DNA of 64,000 nt, from assembly GCF_018918125.1 (NCBI RefSeq), contig NZ_JAHLQA010000029.1:1-64000 (forward strand), in the 5' to 3' direction. Below the pieces are notes generated by a model, which saw only the letters and a program-made list of their open reading frames with translations, made no database searches and was not told where the DNA came from. Of the stretch, positions 43,454 through 52,216 are shown piece after piece (position 1 is the first letter of the stretch; each line of letters starts with the position of its first letter). Source of the DNA: Blautia sp. MSJ-19. Its GTDB lineage: Bacteria > Bacillota > Clostridia > Lachnospirales > Lachnospiraceae. Made by a program: the position numbers and the translations under genes.

Positions 43454-45820
43454 TTATTTGCAATCTCCAAAAATCTGACCAAGAGTCTTCGTTACCGCAT
43501 TCATATCAAAAGGCTTCACGATATGGCCGTTCATGCCACATTCAAAAGCTTTTCGTCTGTCTTCCTCAAAGGCATTCGCGGTCATCGCAACGATCGGGAT
43601 ATTCGCTTTCCTGTTGTTGGACAGTGTACGGATTTCTCTTGTTGCCGTATAGCCATCCATTCGCGGCATCTGGATGTCCATCAGCACCAGATCGTATTTG
43701 TCCTCCGGAGCTTCATTGATGATATTCACCGCTTCGATACCATCCTCGGCACAGTCGATCAGCATCCCCGCTTCTCCCAGGATCGTTGATGCGATTTCGC
43801 GATTCAGTTCATTGTCCTCTACAAGAAGGACTCTTTTTCCAGTGTAGTCATATGAATTTTCTGTACTTACCGTTTCCTGCTCATTTGTCTGGATTGGTTT
43901 GGTCAGCACAGATTTTAACTCAGACATAAAAATGGGCTTTGCAACAAAAGCAGTTGCACCGGCTTCTCTTGCTTCTTTCTCAAAATCAGTCCAGTCGTAT
44001 GCTGTCAGCACAATGATCGGCACATCATCTCTGATCACCCTGCGGATTCTGCGGATCGTCTCAATCCCGTTCATGTCAGGCATGAGATAATCTATGATAT
44101 AAACCTTATATTCCTCATTCAGCTCGGCTGCATCCTGGGCACGAAGAACCGCTTCCCTTCCAGTTACGGTCCAGTCAGGCTGCATGTCAATATTCCGAAG
44201 CATCTTGCAGACGCTGCGGCAGGTATCAATATCATCATCAACCACCAGTGCTCGCGCACCCTGCAGTTCCGGGATCGGCTGATATTGAATCGGCTGATCT
44301 GCAAGACGGACAGTAAGTGTAACAGTAAACTTAGAGCCCTTTCCTTCCTCACTCTCCACTTCGATCGTGCCGCCCATCATTTCAACGATATTCTTCGTGA
44401 TAGCCATACCAAGACCGGTTCCCTGAATCCCGCTTACCGTGGCAGACTGTTCTCTGGAAAATGTGTCAAATACATGTTCCATAAACTCCGGCGACATTCC
44501 AATACCTGTATCTTTGATGGAAAATTCATAAGTCGTATATCCGTTTGTCTGGCAGGGCTTTTCTACAAGGTGGATGATAATATCGCCGCCAACAGGCGTG
44601 AACTTGATGGCATTGCCTACGATATTGATCAGAATCTGGTTCAGGCGCAGTTTGTCTGTGATGACATCTTCATGCTGCACATCCTGCGTGTCAATGTAAA
44701 GGTTTAACTGCTTGGCATTGATCAGTCCCTGGATCATCGTCCGCAGATCATGAAGAAGATCCGGCATATGCACAGGTTTCTCATCCAGCTTTACACTGCC
44801 GCTTTCGATACGGCTCATATCCAGGATATCATTGATCAGACTCAAAAGATGCGTGCTAGATGTATTGATCTTTGCAAGATAATCCTGCACCCGCTGTGCA
44901 TTATCAATATGTGTCTGTGCAAGTGCAGTAAAACCGATGATCGCATTCATAGGAGTACGGATATCATGTGACATACTGTTCAGGAACATCGTCTTGGCCT
45001 TGTTCGCCTGCTGTGCTGCTGCGAGTGCAAGAGAAAGCTGATCCTGCTGCTCTCTCAGTTCCTCATCCTTTTTCATTTCTGCTTCCAGTGCAGCTTTTAC
45101 CTTCTTTTCTTCTTCTTTCAGTTCTTCATTTTTCTGTTCCAGTTTTTCCTGTGTAAAGATCAGATGCTGTCTGATCTCTATCTCTCCTACAAAAAACGCC
45201 ATCAATGCAGAGAAAGTCTGAGCATACGTCTGGAGTGACAGCCCAAAGTTCATGTATTCATATGCAGTCGCTCCCGCCATCAGAACAAAGTAAGTCCATC
45301 CCAGAACCTTGAGATTTCTGTTGAATTTACTATGATATCTGATCAGCATCCAGAGCACGACAAATAAAGCTGCGATCGGCGCAATATGAGTCATCCTGTA
45401 ATACTGTCCTCTGCTGTACCCATTGCCACTGTCGATGGAATAAAACCATCCAAAATATAAATTCAAAGTCAGCGCACCCATTGCTATCGCTTCAAGGATC
45501 CAATACGCTTTCAGCACGATCCCCGGTTTCTCATCTTCGCTTCTGACCAGTTCCCATATAAATACGGAAAAAACCAGAGACACAAGATCATTCGAAACAA
45601 ATGTAATATAATTACTGCCTCTCGTTATAATTCCCCAAAAAAGCCCCGGGACGCCATCAAACGCCCATGAGATCGCATCACTCACAAGTCTGGTGATACA
45701 TACGATCATGAGGATCTTTGTAACCTTTTTCTCTTTCAGTTCACTCCTGAATAAATACATTATGACGCAAAATATCAGAGTGACCCATATTTCGCTTGCT
45801 GCAAGCTGTACACTTTGCAT
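43454..45820 (-). CDS. Hybrid sensor histidine kinase with two receiver domains
   Basis: A 788-residue membrane hybrid kinase. About seven hydrophobic segments (1-225) form the sensor region, followed by a coiled coil rich in Glu/Lys (225-265) and the phosphoacceptor motif MSHDIRTPMNAIIGF (His near 282). HATPase motifs are NIVGNAIKFT, DTGIGMS and GTGLGMAITKNIVEMMGG. Receiver 1 (from ~523, ALVVDDDIDTC, YIIDYLMPDMNG) and receiver 2 (from ~660, VLLVEDNELNREIA, LVLMDIQMPRMDGY) are both complete. No DNA-binding output is adjacent, so it may signal through protein contacts. It is the intact template for the broken paralogue at 39145-41071. Confidence 0.92.
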   Translation of the reverse strand: MQSVQLAASEIWVTLIFCVIMYLFRSELKEKKVTKILMIVCITRLVSDAISWAFDGVPGLFWGIITRGSNYITFVSNDLVSLVFSVFIWELVRSEDEKPGIVLKAYWILEAIAMGALTLNLYFGWFYSIDSGNGYSRGQYYRMTHIAPIAALFVVLWMLIRYHSKFNRNLKVLGWTYFVLMAGATAYEYMNFGLSLQTYAQTFSALMAFFVGEIEIRQHLIFTQEKLEQKNEELKEEEKKVKAALEAEMKKDEELREQQDQLSLALAAAQQANKAKTMFLNSMSHDIRTPMNAIIGFTALAQTHIDNAQRVQDYLAKINTSSTHLLSLINDILDMSRIESGSVKLDEKPVHMPDLLHDLRTMIQGLINAKQLNLYIDTQDVQHEDVITDKLRLNQILINIVGNAIKFTPVGGDIIIHLVEKPCQTNGYTTYEFSIKDTGIGMSPEFMEHVFDTFSREQSATVSGIQGTGLGMAITKNIVEMMGGTIEVESEEGKGSKFTVTLTVRLADQPIQYQPIPELQGARALVVDDDIDTCRSVCKMLRNIDMQPDWTVTGREAVLRAQDAAELNEEYKVYIIDYLMPDMNGIETIRRIRRVIRDDVPIIVLTAYDWTDFEKEAREAGATAFVAKPIFMSELKSVLTKPIQTNEQETVSTENSYDYTGKRVLLVEDNELNREIASTILGEAGMLIDCAEDGIEAVNIINEAPEDKYDLVLMDIQMPRMDGYTATREIRTLSNNRKANIPIVAMTANAFEEDRRKAFECGMNGHIVKPFDMNAVTKTLGQIFGDCK

Positions 45821-45886
45821 TTTTCCTCCCTCTTAAAAAAGAGCTACTTGTCTCTTTCCGTCAGCGCAGCTGATACTATGCTATAG

Positions 45887-48800
45887 TTATTGTTTTTTGG
45901 CACAAAATCTTTCTATGGTTTCAATCAGTTTTCTGGTATCCAGTGGCTTTGCCATATGTTCATCCATTCCGGCGGCTTTTGCTTTCTTTCTGTCATCGTC
46001 AAAGGCGTTGGCGGTCATGGCAATGATCGGTATTGTTTTGGCATCTGCTTTTCCACTGTTTCTGATAGTGCGCGTTGCCTCATATCCGTCCATTGATGGC
46101 ATCATGATGTCCATCAGGATCACATCAAAATAATGTTCTGGTTTTTCCAGGAAAAGAGAGACTGCCTGTTGTCCGTCAACAGCCTCTGTAACTTTTATTT
46201 TCTCATCTTTAAGAATAAACGCTGCAATTTCCCTGTTCAGCTCATTATCTTCTGCCAGTAATACCCGAATGTCCTTTCTCTGCTCCACAGGTAACTGCTT
46301 CTGCATTTTTTCTTCTGTTACAATACTCTCTGCGATTTTGAACGGAAGCTGTACCTTTACAGTCGTTCCAATATTTTCCTGACTTTCTATCTGAACCGTG
46401 CCATTCATACGATCCACCAGATTCTTGACAATTGCCATTCCAAGACCTGTTCCCATATAGGTACTTCTTGGTCCGTGATCTGCCTGGACGAATGGTTTGA
46501 ATATGTCTTTCAGAAATTCCTGGCTCATTCCGATACCTGTATCCCGGATCGTAACTTCCAGGGATACTTCGCTTTCAGAAATAACCTTTTCTTCCAGATA
46601 ACAGTATATCTGTCCATTTTCTTTGTTATATTTCGTTGCATTTGTTAATAAATTCAGCAATATCTGTTTGACATACAGTGGACTTCCTGTTAAATGTGTA
46701 TATCTGAGTTTTTCAACATCACTCTCATAATGGATCGTTATGCCCCGCTCATCTGCATGCATCCGGGCAATTGTTTCCACCTCATGGAGCAGAACCGGCA
46801 CGCAAAAGTTCTCCTGATACAGCGGAATATCCATACTTTCCAGTTTGTTCAGTTCCAGAGTGTCATTGATCAGTGACAGCAGATGATCCGCTGCGATTCT
46901 CGCTTTCAGACGGCTGGAATCTACCAGTTTTTTATCGTCGGGATGCTTCTTACAAATGTCAAGAAGACCAATGATTCCATTCAGAGGAGTCCTCATATCG
47001 TGAGACATTCTGGAGAGAAAATCAGACTTATTCTGATTAGCCTTTTTTTCGATTTCAAGGGCGATCGTTTTTTTCATCAGCTCATCATTATCCAGGATAA
47101 GATTCCAGTGCTCGATCGTTCCATCTGCCTGACGGATCTTGTTACCACGATCTTCGATATACTTCCACGATCCGTCCTTGCATTTCATTCGATACGTGGT
47201 CGCATAATGATCCGATCTGCTGTACTGTTCCAGTGCATCTGCCAGCCCCACATCAAAATCATCCGGATGCGCCAGTCCCAGGATAGAGCCGTCAGAAGCT
47301 TCTATCAGTTCCTCCGGTGTCGCATATCCCAGCATGTTTGCAAACTGTTCCGACACATACTTGAAGGAATATGTACTGTCATCATTGCTGATCTTTACGC
47401 CTCCCGGCAGTGATGCTGTGATCAGATCCATCTGCTCCTTAAGTGCCTGGTTTGCTGTCTGAAGGGCATCTATATAAAAACGCTCTTTCTGAACAATTTC
47501 GTCTACACTTCGAAAACCAAGGAATGCATAGTGGTGTTCTCCATCATACTGCTTTACAATATGTGCCTGAAAACAGGATAACCCGGCTGCATTCGGAACA
47601 GTTTCAAAAGAAAAATGGTAATCATCCTTTGAGCGAAAACGTTCTTTTATCGTACTGCTTCCAAGTTCATGCTTCATAGGCTCCTGAAATTCCGGCAGTG
47701 CATAAGTTTCCGCATATCTGGCAACATAATCTGCAAATTTCGTAATATTCTTTTCTACTTTTGCATGATTTGTCTGCTGGCTGAATATGATCTCATAATC
47801 GTCAGTATCCAGATCCAGCACCAGAGCAATCGTATAATCCACGCTTAAACCAGACAGGATCTGATTGTGCCTCCTCTGCTCCTGCTTATATTGGATCTCT
47901 GCCTGCTTTTCTTTGTCGATCTGACGGACCACATACAGTACATTCAAAACTTTTCCTGACTGGTCACGTTTTTTTACAATAAAACGGGCAAGATTCCAGG
48001 AACCATTTACATCCAGATATTCTGCTGAAATACTTTCTGTATCCTGCAAACGGTCAGCCAGCGTTTCCACATCAAGAAACTCTTTCATCCTTTGCTGATG
48101 TTTCCGTGAAACAACATTCTCACGCGCTTCACCAAACCCTTCTGAAATATTGCCATGTTTTCCGGTAAGTGTATGCATTTCACTTCCGGCGGAAATTTCT
48201 TCATAAGTTCCCGAAACCAGATCCATGCGGTAAATAAGGCTGTACAGTTTGCTGATCGAACTGATGATCTCACTGTTAAGCGTTGCATCTGCCAGTGCAT
48301 CTTTCAGCTGAAGAAGATTTTTCTGCAGAGCTTCCTGCTTCTTATTCAATTCTTCCACCATAAAAAAATTATCTTTCAGGCTGCTGATATGACCTCCGAT
48401 AGAAGAAAGAAGCCTTACAGAAAGTGCAGCCCTGCTTTGTTCCGGGTTGTCAAAGCCAATATATCCATTTAGTTTATTATTCGCAAAAACAGGAATAACG
48501 ATCAGAGAATGGATGCCCTGTCCGTCGAATGTGGCGTATTCCTGTGGAATATTTGATCTTTCTGCCTCCCAGTCCGCACATACGATAGCCTCGCCTCTCT
48601 TCAGCCTTGGAATCCAGTTCGGCATATCCTTTATGTTCAGTTCCTGCATCTGATCTATTGTTGGAAAAGCACCTTCTGCACACCACTCATGTGTCATCCG
48701 CAGAATCTGGTGTTCCTGAGATGCCCAGGTAAAGATATATGCACGGTCAGACATGGAATAACGACCTAACGATGCCAGTAATTCCGGCATGACCTGATCC

Positions 48801-48961
48801 AGTTCTGTTTCACTGGAGATCTTGTCAAACACTGCAAGTTTATTTAATACATCATCAACAGCTTCCACTGTTGCCCCTATTTCTCTGTGCTGTCTGGCTT
48901 TTTCCGTTTCCAAAGGTGCAGTCTGCCTGTCTAAAGTATTGTATTTATCGTTCATTGCCAT
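45887..48961 (-). CDS. Hybrid sensor kinase with GAF and PAS domains, under a c-di-GMP riboswitch
   Basis: A soluble 1024-residue hybrid kinase with no membrane segments. A GAF domain lies at about 55-210, two PAS-like regions between ~240 and 640 (a typical PAS is KYVSEQFANMLGYATPEEL), the kinase motif FLSRMSHDMRTPLNGIIGL (His near 650), HATPase GTGLGMAIVKNLVDRMNG, and one receiver from ~897 (VLLAEDNELNREIA, VILMDIMMPSMDGY). I choose the ATG at 48961, six bases after GGAGG; a TTG at 48967 abuts the site. The leader carries a c-di-GMP-I riboswitch and terminator, so its synthesis should respond to c-di-GMP. Confidence 0.9.
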   Translation of the reverse strand: MAMNDKYNTLDRQTAPLETEKARQHREIGATVEAVDDVLNKLAVFDKISSETELDQVMPELLASLGRYSMSDRAYIFTWASQEHQILRMTHEWCAEGAFPTIDQMQELNIKDMPNWIPRLKRGEAIVCADWEAERSNIPQEYATFDGQGIHSLIVIPVFANNKLNGYIGFDNPEQSRAALSVRLLSSIGGHISSLKDNFFMVEELNKKQEALQKNLLQLKDALADATLNSEIISSISKLYSLIYRMDLVSGTYEEISAGSEMHTLTGKHGNISEGFGEARENVVSRKHQQRMKEFLDVETLADRLQDTESISAEYLDVNGSWNLARFIVKKRDQSGKVLNVLYVVRQIDKEKQAEIQYKQEQRRHNQILSGLSVDYTIALVLDLDTDDYEIIFSQQTNHAKVEKNITKFADYVARYAETYALPEFQEPMKHELGSSTIKERFRSKDDYHFSFETVPNAAGLSCFQAHIVKQYDGEHHYAFLGFRSVDEIVQKERFYIDALQTANQALKEQMDLITASLPGGVKISNDDSTYSFKYVSEQFANMLGYATPEELIEASDGSILGLAHPDDFDVGLADALEQYSRSDHYATTYRMKCKDGSWKYIEDRGNKIRQADGTIEHWNLILDNDELMKKTIALEIEKKANQNKSDFLSRMSHDMRTPLNGIIGLLDICKKHPDDKKLVDSSRLKARIAADHLLSLINDTLELNKLESMDIPLYQENFCVPVLLHEVETIARMHADERGITIHYESDVEKLRYTHLTGSPLYVKQILLNLLTNATKYNKENGQIYCYLEEKVISESEVSLEVTIRDTGIGMSQEFLKDIFKPFVQADHGPRSTYMGTGLGMAIVKNLVDRMNGTVQIESQENIGTTVKVQLPFKIAESIVTEEKMQKQLPVEQRKDIRVLLAEDNELNREIAAFILKDEKIKVTEAVDGQQAVSLFLEKPEHYFDVILMDIMMPSMDGYEATRTIRNSGKADAKTIPIIAMTANAFDDDRKKAKAAGMDEHMAKPLDTRKLIETIERFCAKKQ

Positions 48962-49024
48962 CGTCAACCTCCATTTCTTCTGCCTGCCGGGTTCTGTAAA
49001 TTCTTAACAAATCCTTCCAGAGAC

Positions 49025-49053
49025 GAAAAGAGCATTGTCCACTCAGACAATGC
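49025..49053 (-). terminator. Terminator of the c-di-GMP riboswitch (expression platform)
   Basis: On the minus strand GCATTGTC pairs with GACAATGC across a TGAGTG loop and is followed by TCTTTTC. It lies just after the aptamer and about 65 bases before the kinase start. Confidence 0.75.
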
Positions 49054-49061
49054 ATCTTAAA

Positions 49062-49130
49062 CGTAGCAACTGGCTGCCATTTTACAGACCCTATAGCTTT
49101 GCGTCTCAGGCTTTCGGCTGATTTGCTAAT
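49062..49130 (-). promoter_or_regulatory. c-di-GMP-I (GEMM) riboswitch aptamer
   Basis: Read on the minus strand, TAGCAA (49128-49123) pairs with TTGCTA (49069-49064) as the closing helix. Between them are a GNRA-capped hairpin (AGCCGAAAGCCTGA) and the hallmark GACGCAAAGCTATAGGGTCT. The second arm ATGGCAGCCAGTTGC follows. The A of GACGCAAAGC and the GAAA tetraloop/receptor arrangement match the known GEMM class. The target is the hybrid kinase at 45887-48961. Assignment is from remembered consensus; a covariance-model hit would confirm it. Confidence 0.88.
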
Positions 49131-49147
49131 AATAGTATTTTTCTATT

Positions 49148-49153
49148 ATTATA
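49148..49153 (-). promoter_or_regulatory. Predicted -10 element upstream of the c-di-GMP riboswitch
   Basis: TATAAT on the minus strand (49153-49148), about 20 bases before the aptamer. A clear -35 partner was not seen. Confidence 0.4.
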
Positions 49154-49265
49154 CATTTTCTGCTTCCTCGCGTCTATAGAAAATCTCATTCAGATGAGGC
49201 AATTTGATCCACACTGGTTCTTCTTCTGCTTAGCGGATGCTCCACTACATAGTATCATCAGCCTG

Positions 49266-49770
49266 TTAGCAAAATTTCTCCAGTGTGTTTCTTAGCATCT
49301 CAATCTCTACCGGTTTTGTCAGATGTTCATTCATTCCGGCATTGATACTGCTTTGAATGTCTTCGATGTATGCATTCGCAGATAATGCAATGATCGGTAT
49401 CGTTTTAGCATCTTCTCTTTTCATGTTGCGGATTTCCCTTGCAGCATCCAGTCCATTCATGACCGGCATCATAATATCCATCAAAATAAAATCAAATGTA
49501 TATGAATCCGTCTCTTCAAATAACTCAACTGCTTCTTTCCCATTCCTTGCCTGAACCACTGAGATTCCCATGTCGATCAACATAAACTCTGCAATTTCAC
49601 GATTTAATTCATTGTCATCAACGAGCAGTACTTTTTTTCCATTGAGCATAAGGTATTCAGCGGCTTCTTTTTTCTGTTGCTGCTGCTTTTCTTGCTTATC
49701 TTTGTCAATCTCTAATGAAATCGTCACAGTAAATTTCGTACCTACATTTTCCTGACTGTGAATTAAAAAC
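49266..49770 (-). pseudogene. Tail of a third hybrid kinase (HATPase end plus receiver)
   Basis: The frame enters in the last strand of a HATPase domain (IHSQENVGTKFTVTISLEI), followed by a Gln/Lys linker and a complete receiver (KKVLLVDDNELNREIA, FILMDIMMPVMNGLDA, KPVEIEMLRNTL). Everything upstream (sensor, His motif, ATP site) has been replaced by the end of an IS200/IS605-like element at ~49775. No start codon or ribosome site of its own is convincing, so this is a gene remnant. Confidence 0.82.
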
Positions 49771-49771
49771 T

Positions 49772-49993
49772 CTATCCTCACACGACTGAAGTCGCGTGCT
49801 TCTGAACGCTTTAGACGTCAGACTAAATATCGGCGGATACGCCTGTAACTTAGGAACGCAGTTATGCGCATTTTCCCTGCCGGATACGGCATGTTCCCAC
49901 ATTGCAGGTAGTCCACTGATATCTGCCTGCATTTATGCTGCTTTTAAGATCTCCATTTGCATATGAAGTTCTTTTAAATCTGCATAAACACAT
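49772..49993 (-). mobile_element. IS200/IS605-family right end with TnpB C-terminal fragment
   Basis: From 49993 to a stop at 49862 the minus-strand frame reads CLCRFKRTSYANGDLKSSIN, resembling the zinc-finger/RuvC-III end of TnpB. The following ~85 bases end in the hairpin CACGCGAC-TTCA-GTCGTGTG (49798-49779, 8 bp with one G-U), typical of IS605-type right ends; in intact elements this region is the omega-RNA scaffold. Only the 3' ~220 bases remain. The left side is joined to a methyltransferase fragment, the right side to a kinase tail. Confidence 0.68.
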
Positions 49994-50530
49994 GGGGAAT
50001 ATTCTTATTTCTTTGCAAACACGCAGCATTTCGTTTATGGCTTTTATGTGGAAATCATAACCCAGCATAGTGTACATAAGCAAAAAATGAGAACTTAATC
50101 CTATGTCAAAACATTTATCAGAGTAGGGTAGTTTATTGGGCAACTCGTGACAAATATATCGGTTCTCCTTTTTCCCACATTCATAGTCCGATAAAAACAG
50201 TCGCATGGCCGACATTCTAATATTTTCTAACTCGTCAAGATTTTTTATGTGTGTCTAAACATAGTTATCCATATTCTGTTTCATCTGTTCCATAACAGAA
50301 ATGCGAACTTCACCAATTCGTTTTTGGATATCACCCTTTTAAAAAGCATAGATAGGGTCGAATGATGTTACTGAATAACCCTGTTTAGTCGCTTGATAGT
50401 TAAAACTTGCTGGACCATCGCCAAATCCCGTAATTCTTTTCTTCATATCATCATCTGATAAACAGAACATAAGTCGATATTCATTTAAGTTTCTGCCCCA
50501 CGGAACTACGCTGTCAAGACAAAATGCCAT
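49994..50530 (-). pseudogene. SAM-dependent methyltransferase-like gene, broken
   Basis: One reading frame from the ATG at 50530 (MAFCLDSVVPWGRNLNEYRLMF, GFGDGPASFNYQATKQGYSV, a nucleotide-binding-like motif) continues through a TAA at ~50341. It then gives DIQKRIGEVRISVMEQMK, a TAG at ~50255, ELENIRMSAMRLFLSDYE, and FDIGLSSHFLLMYTMLGYDF, a class I methyltransferase post-motif. Two nonsense codons and truncation at ~49994 by the TnpB fragment make it a pseudogene. The substrate is unknown. Confidence 0.72.
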
Positions 50531-50622
50531 ATCAATTCACCTTCCTAATTTTTTGTGTCCAACCTTACAAATTCTGATTTTCTTAATTCTACAAACTGAA
50601 AAAAATCAACTATTTTCTTATA

Positions 50623-51147
50623 TTAAATCCAGTCTGTCAACTGATTAAGACTTTCAAAATCAACAAAGTTAACTTTCTGATTGTGTGTTTCAATCATTGC
50701 TTTTATTTCTGCAGTTTTTTTCTCTTCCGGTAATCCTACTGCTTTTTTGTAGAGTAATCCCATCATTGTTTTGTGTTTAAAATTGAGACAAGAATAATCT
50801 ATTCCACCTCTAAGATGAAAAATACGTGCATTTTCATACAATTCCTTTGATAACTGCCGCTTCATACTGTTTTTAATGTTATCTACATTCTCCGTATCTG
50901 CCGGGTCTGCTAATCCAACTGTGGCAATTATTATTTTCTTATTCTGACATTGTGAAATCTTTGCAAGGGTTTTCTTCATTCCTAAAACACCTCCTGCATA
51001 CAGACTACCAATATATACAACTGTATTATAATGGTCTATATCTGTAACATCTTTATAACTCTTGATTTCAATGTTAGTTCTTTTTGCGAGTTCTTCTGCA
51101 TATTTTCTGGCGGTTCCATATTGTGAACCATAAATAATAATTTTCAT
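50623..51147 (-). CDS. Flavodoxin-domain protein
   Basis: A 174-residue protein with a flavodoxin-type phosphate loop (IIIYGSQYGTARKYAEELA) at the N-terminus and VVYIGSLYAGG, KKIIIATVGLADP as core strands. The HLRGGIDYS and MMGLLYKK stretches resemble the protoporphyrinogen-oxidase (HemG-like) flavodoxin subgroup, but the role is not established. ATG at 51147 follows AGGAAGA; an upstream in-frame extension is not conserved. Confidence 0.8.
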   Translation of the reverse strand: MKIIIYGSQYGTARKYAEELAKRTNIEIKSYKDVTDIDHYNTVVYIGSLYAGGVLGMKKTLAKISQCQNKKIIIATVGLADPADTENVDNIKNSMKRQLSKELYENARIFHLRGGIDYSCLNFKHKTMMGLLYKKAVGLPEEKKTAEIKAMIETHNQKVNFVDFESLNQLTDWI

Positions 51148-51166
51148 TCTTCCTGATTTCCTGTTT

Positions 51167-51433
51167 TTATTTTCTATCCAAGGCAATAAGATCTGACTTC
51201 TCGTACCGATTATGCCCCTGTAAGCTCTTTTTATATTTCCAGCATATAATTGCTTCTTCCAGACTTTTCCCCTGATTATCTTCAAAAAAAGCCCGGATAT
51301 ACGTGTTATATTCAAATTGCCTGTCTATATTGGTTTTTCCTTTTTTCTTTTCTTCTAAAATCTGGTAGTATGCCTTTATCGCATCGGCATAAGTCTTTCC
51401 CGCGTTTTCTTTCAACCATTTTTGAAACGGCAC
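51167..51433 (-). pseudogene. DUF6434-type C-terminal fragment
   Basis: An 88-codon frame (FQKWLKENAGKTYADAI, then RQFEYNTYIRAFFEDN, AIICWKYKKSLQGHNRYE) matching the C-terminal part of DUF6434 proteins, which normally carry an N-terminal SAP-like region. That region is missing: the frame starts at the join with the DUF1016 fragment (51412-51810). It could still be translated from its own ATG, but no ribosome site is visible. Confidence 0.7.
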
Positions 51434-51810
51434 ATATAAAATATTCTTGCCTGTTCATCATTTATACGCATCAAGACACGATAATGCGACCAGCTCAATT
51501 CAGGACACAGTGTGTCTCGAATTGGAAATGTGCAATAAAACTGCCGCATCTTACGAAGATTTGATTTATCAAAACCTTTTCCAAACTCTGCTGTCAGCTG
51601 CTCAGAAAGATATTCTAATAATTTCTTTCCGTATTCTGCACGATCATTTTCTCCACATGCTTTAAAAATCTGTTCTCCAATTTCCCAATAAGTTGTTACC
51701 ATAGCAGAACTTACCGCTGTGCTTAAACGATGCTGTGCAGACACAATAGAATTACGAATGGAATGATAGGTCTGTTCTGCATTTTGATTTTTTTGTAAAT
51801 TATAATCCAT
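51412..51810 (-). pseudogene. Truncated DUF1016 (YhcG) N-terminal fragment
   Basis: The frame gives a DUF1016 N-terminal domain (TTYWEIGEQIFKACGEN, EYGKKLLEYLSEQLTAEFGK, LSWSHYRVLMRINDEQARIFYM) and then passes into CRFKNG and a stop. It lacks the PD-(D/E)XK nuclease half present in the complete relative at 42246-43328. At the break the DNA continues as DUF6434 sequence in another frame, so the two genes were joined by a deletion. Confidence 0.8.
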
Positions 51811-52216
51811 GCTCTTTACTCCTCATTGTATTGAACTGTCAACTATACTGCCCTCAATTTCCATAATAAAACTTACTGTTCTTCTATTGAATCAATATTT
51901 TCAATCCGCATCAGCTTAACTACCTGTTTATCTTTTTTCTCTGTATAACAAATTTTTATCCATACATCATCTGCATCTATAATCTTGCAGGATAATTCAG
52001 TTTTTCCTGCAAAACTAAAAATGATAATTTTCAATCAGTCTTGATTTAGTGCCTTCTGCAATTGGCTTTTTACAAGTATGTCTGTAATTATATTTTCACT
52101 TTCACCCCACTTTGCTCATAATTTTTTATAAAATTATTCTGTCTCCTTTGGAATGTTTTTCCTCCAACTTGGCAAAAAATATATTCATGACTGTTTTTCT
52201 TTTCCCGACGGTACTA
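51811..52216. other. AT-rich intergenic stretch with small unrecognised frames
   Basis: On the minus strand a 53-codon frame with a TTG start runs from 52034 to 51873 (MKIIIFSFAGKTELSC to RIENIDSIEEQ). Just upstream lies a ~25-codon tail ending LVKSQLQKALNQD. Neither has a good ribosome site or a recognisable family; they look like remains of larger genes. Confidence 0.4.

Noticed and set aside
51873-52034. 53-codon TTG-start frame as a confident gene
   Set aside because: No ribosome site, no known family, and flanked by a second coding-like tail; kept only as part of the intergenic description.
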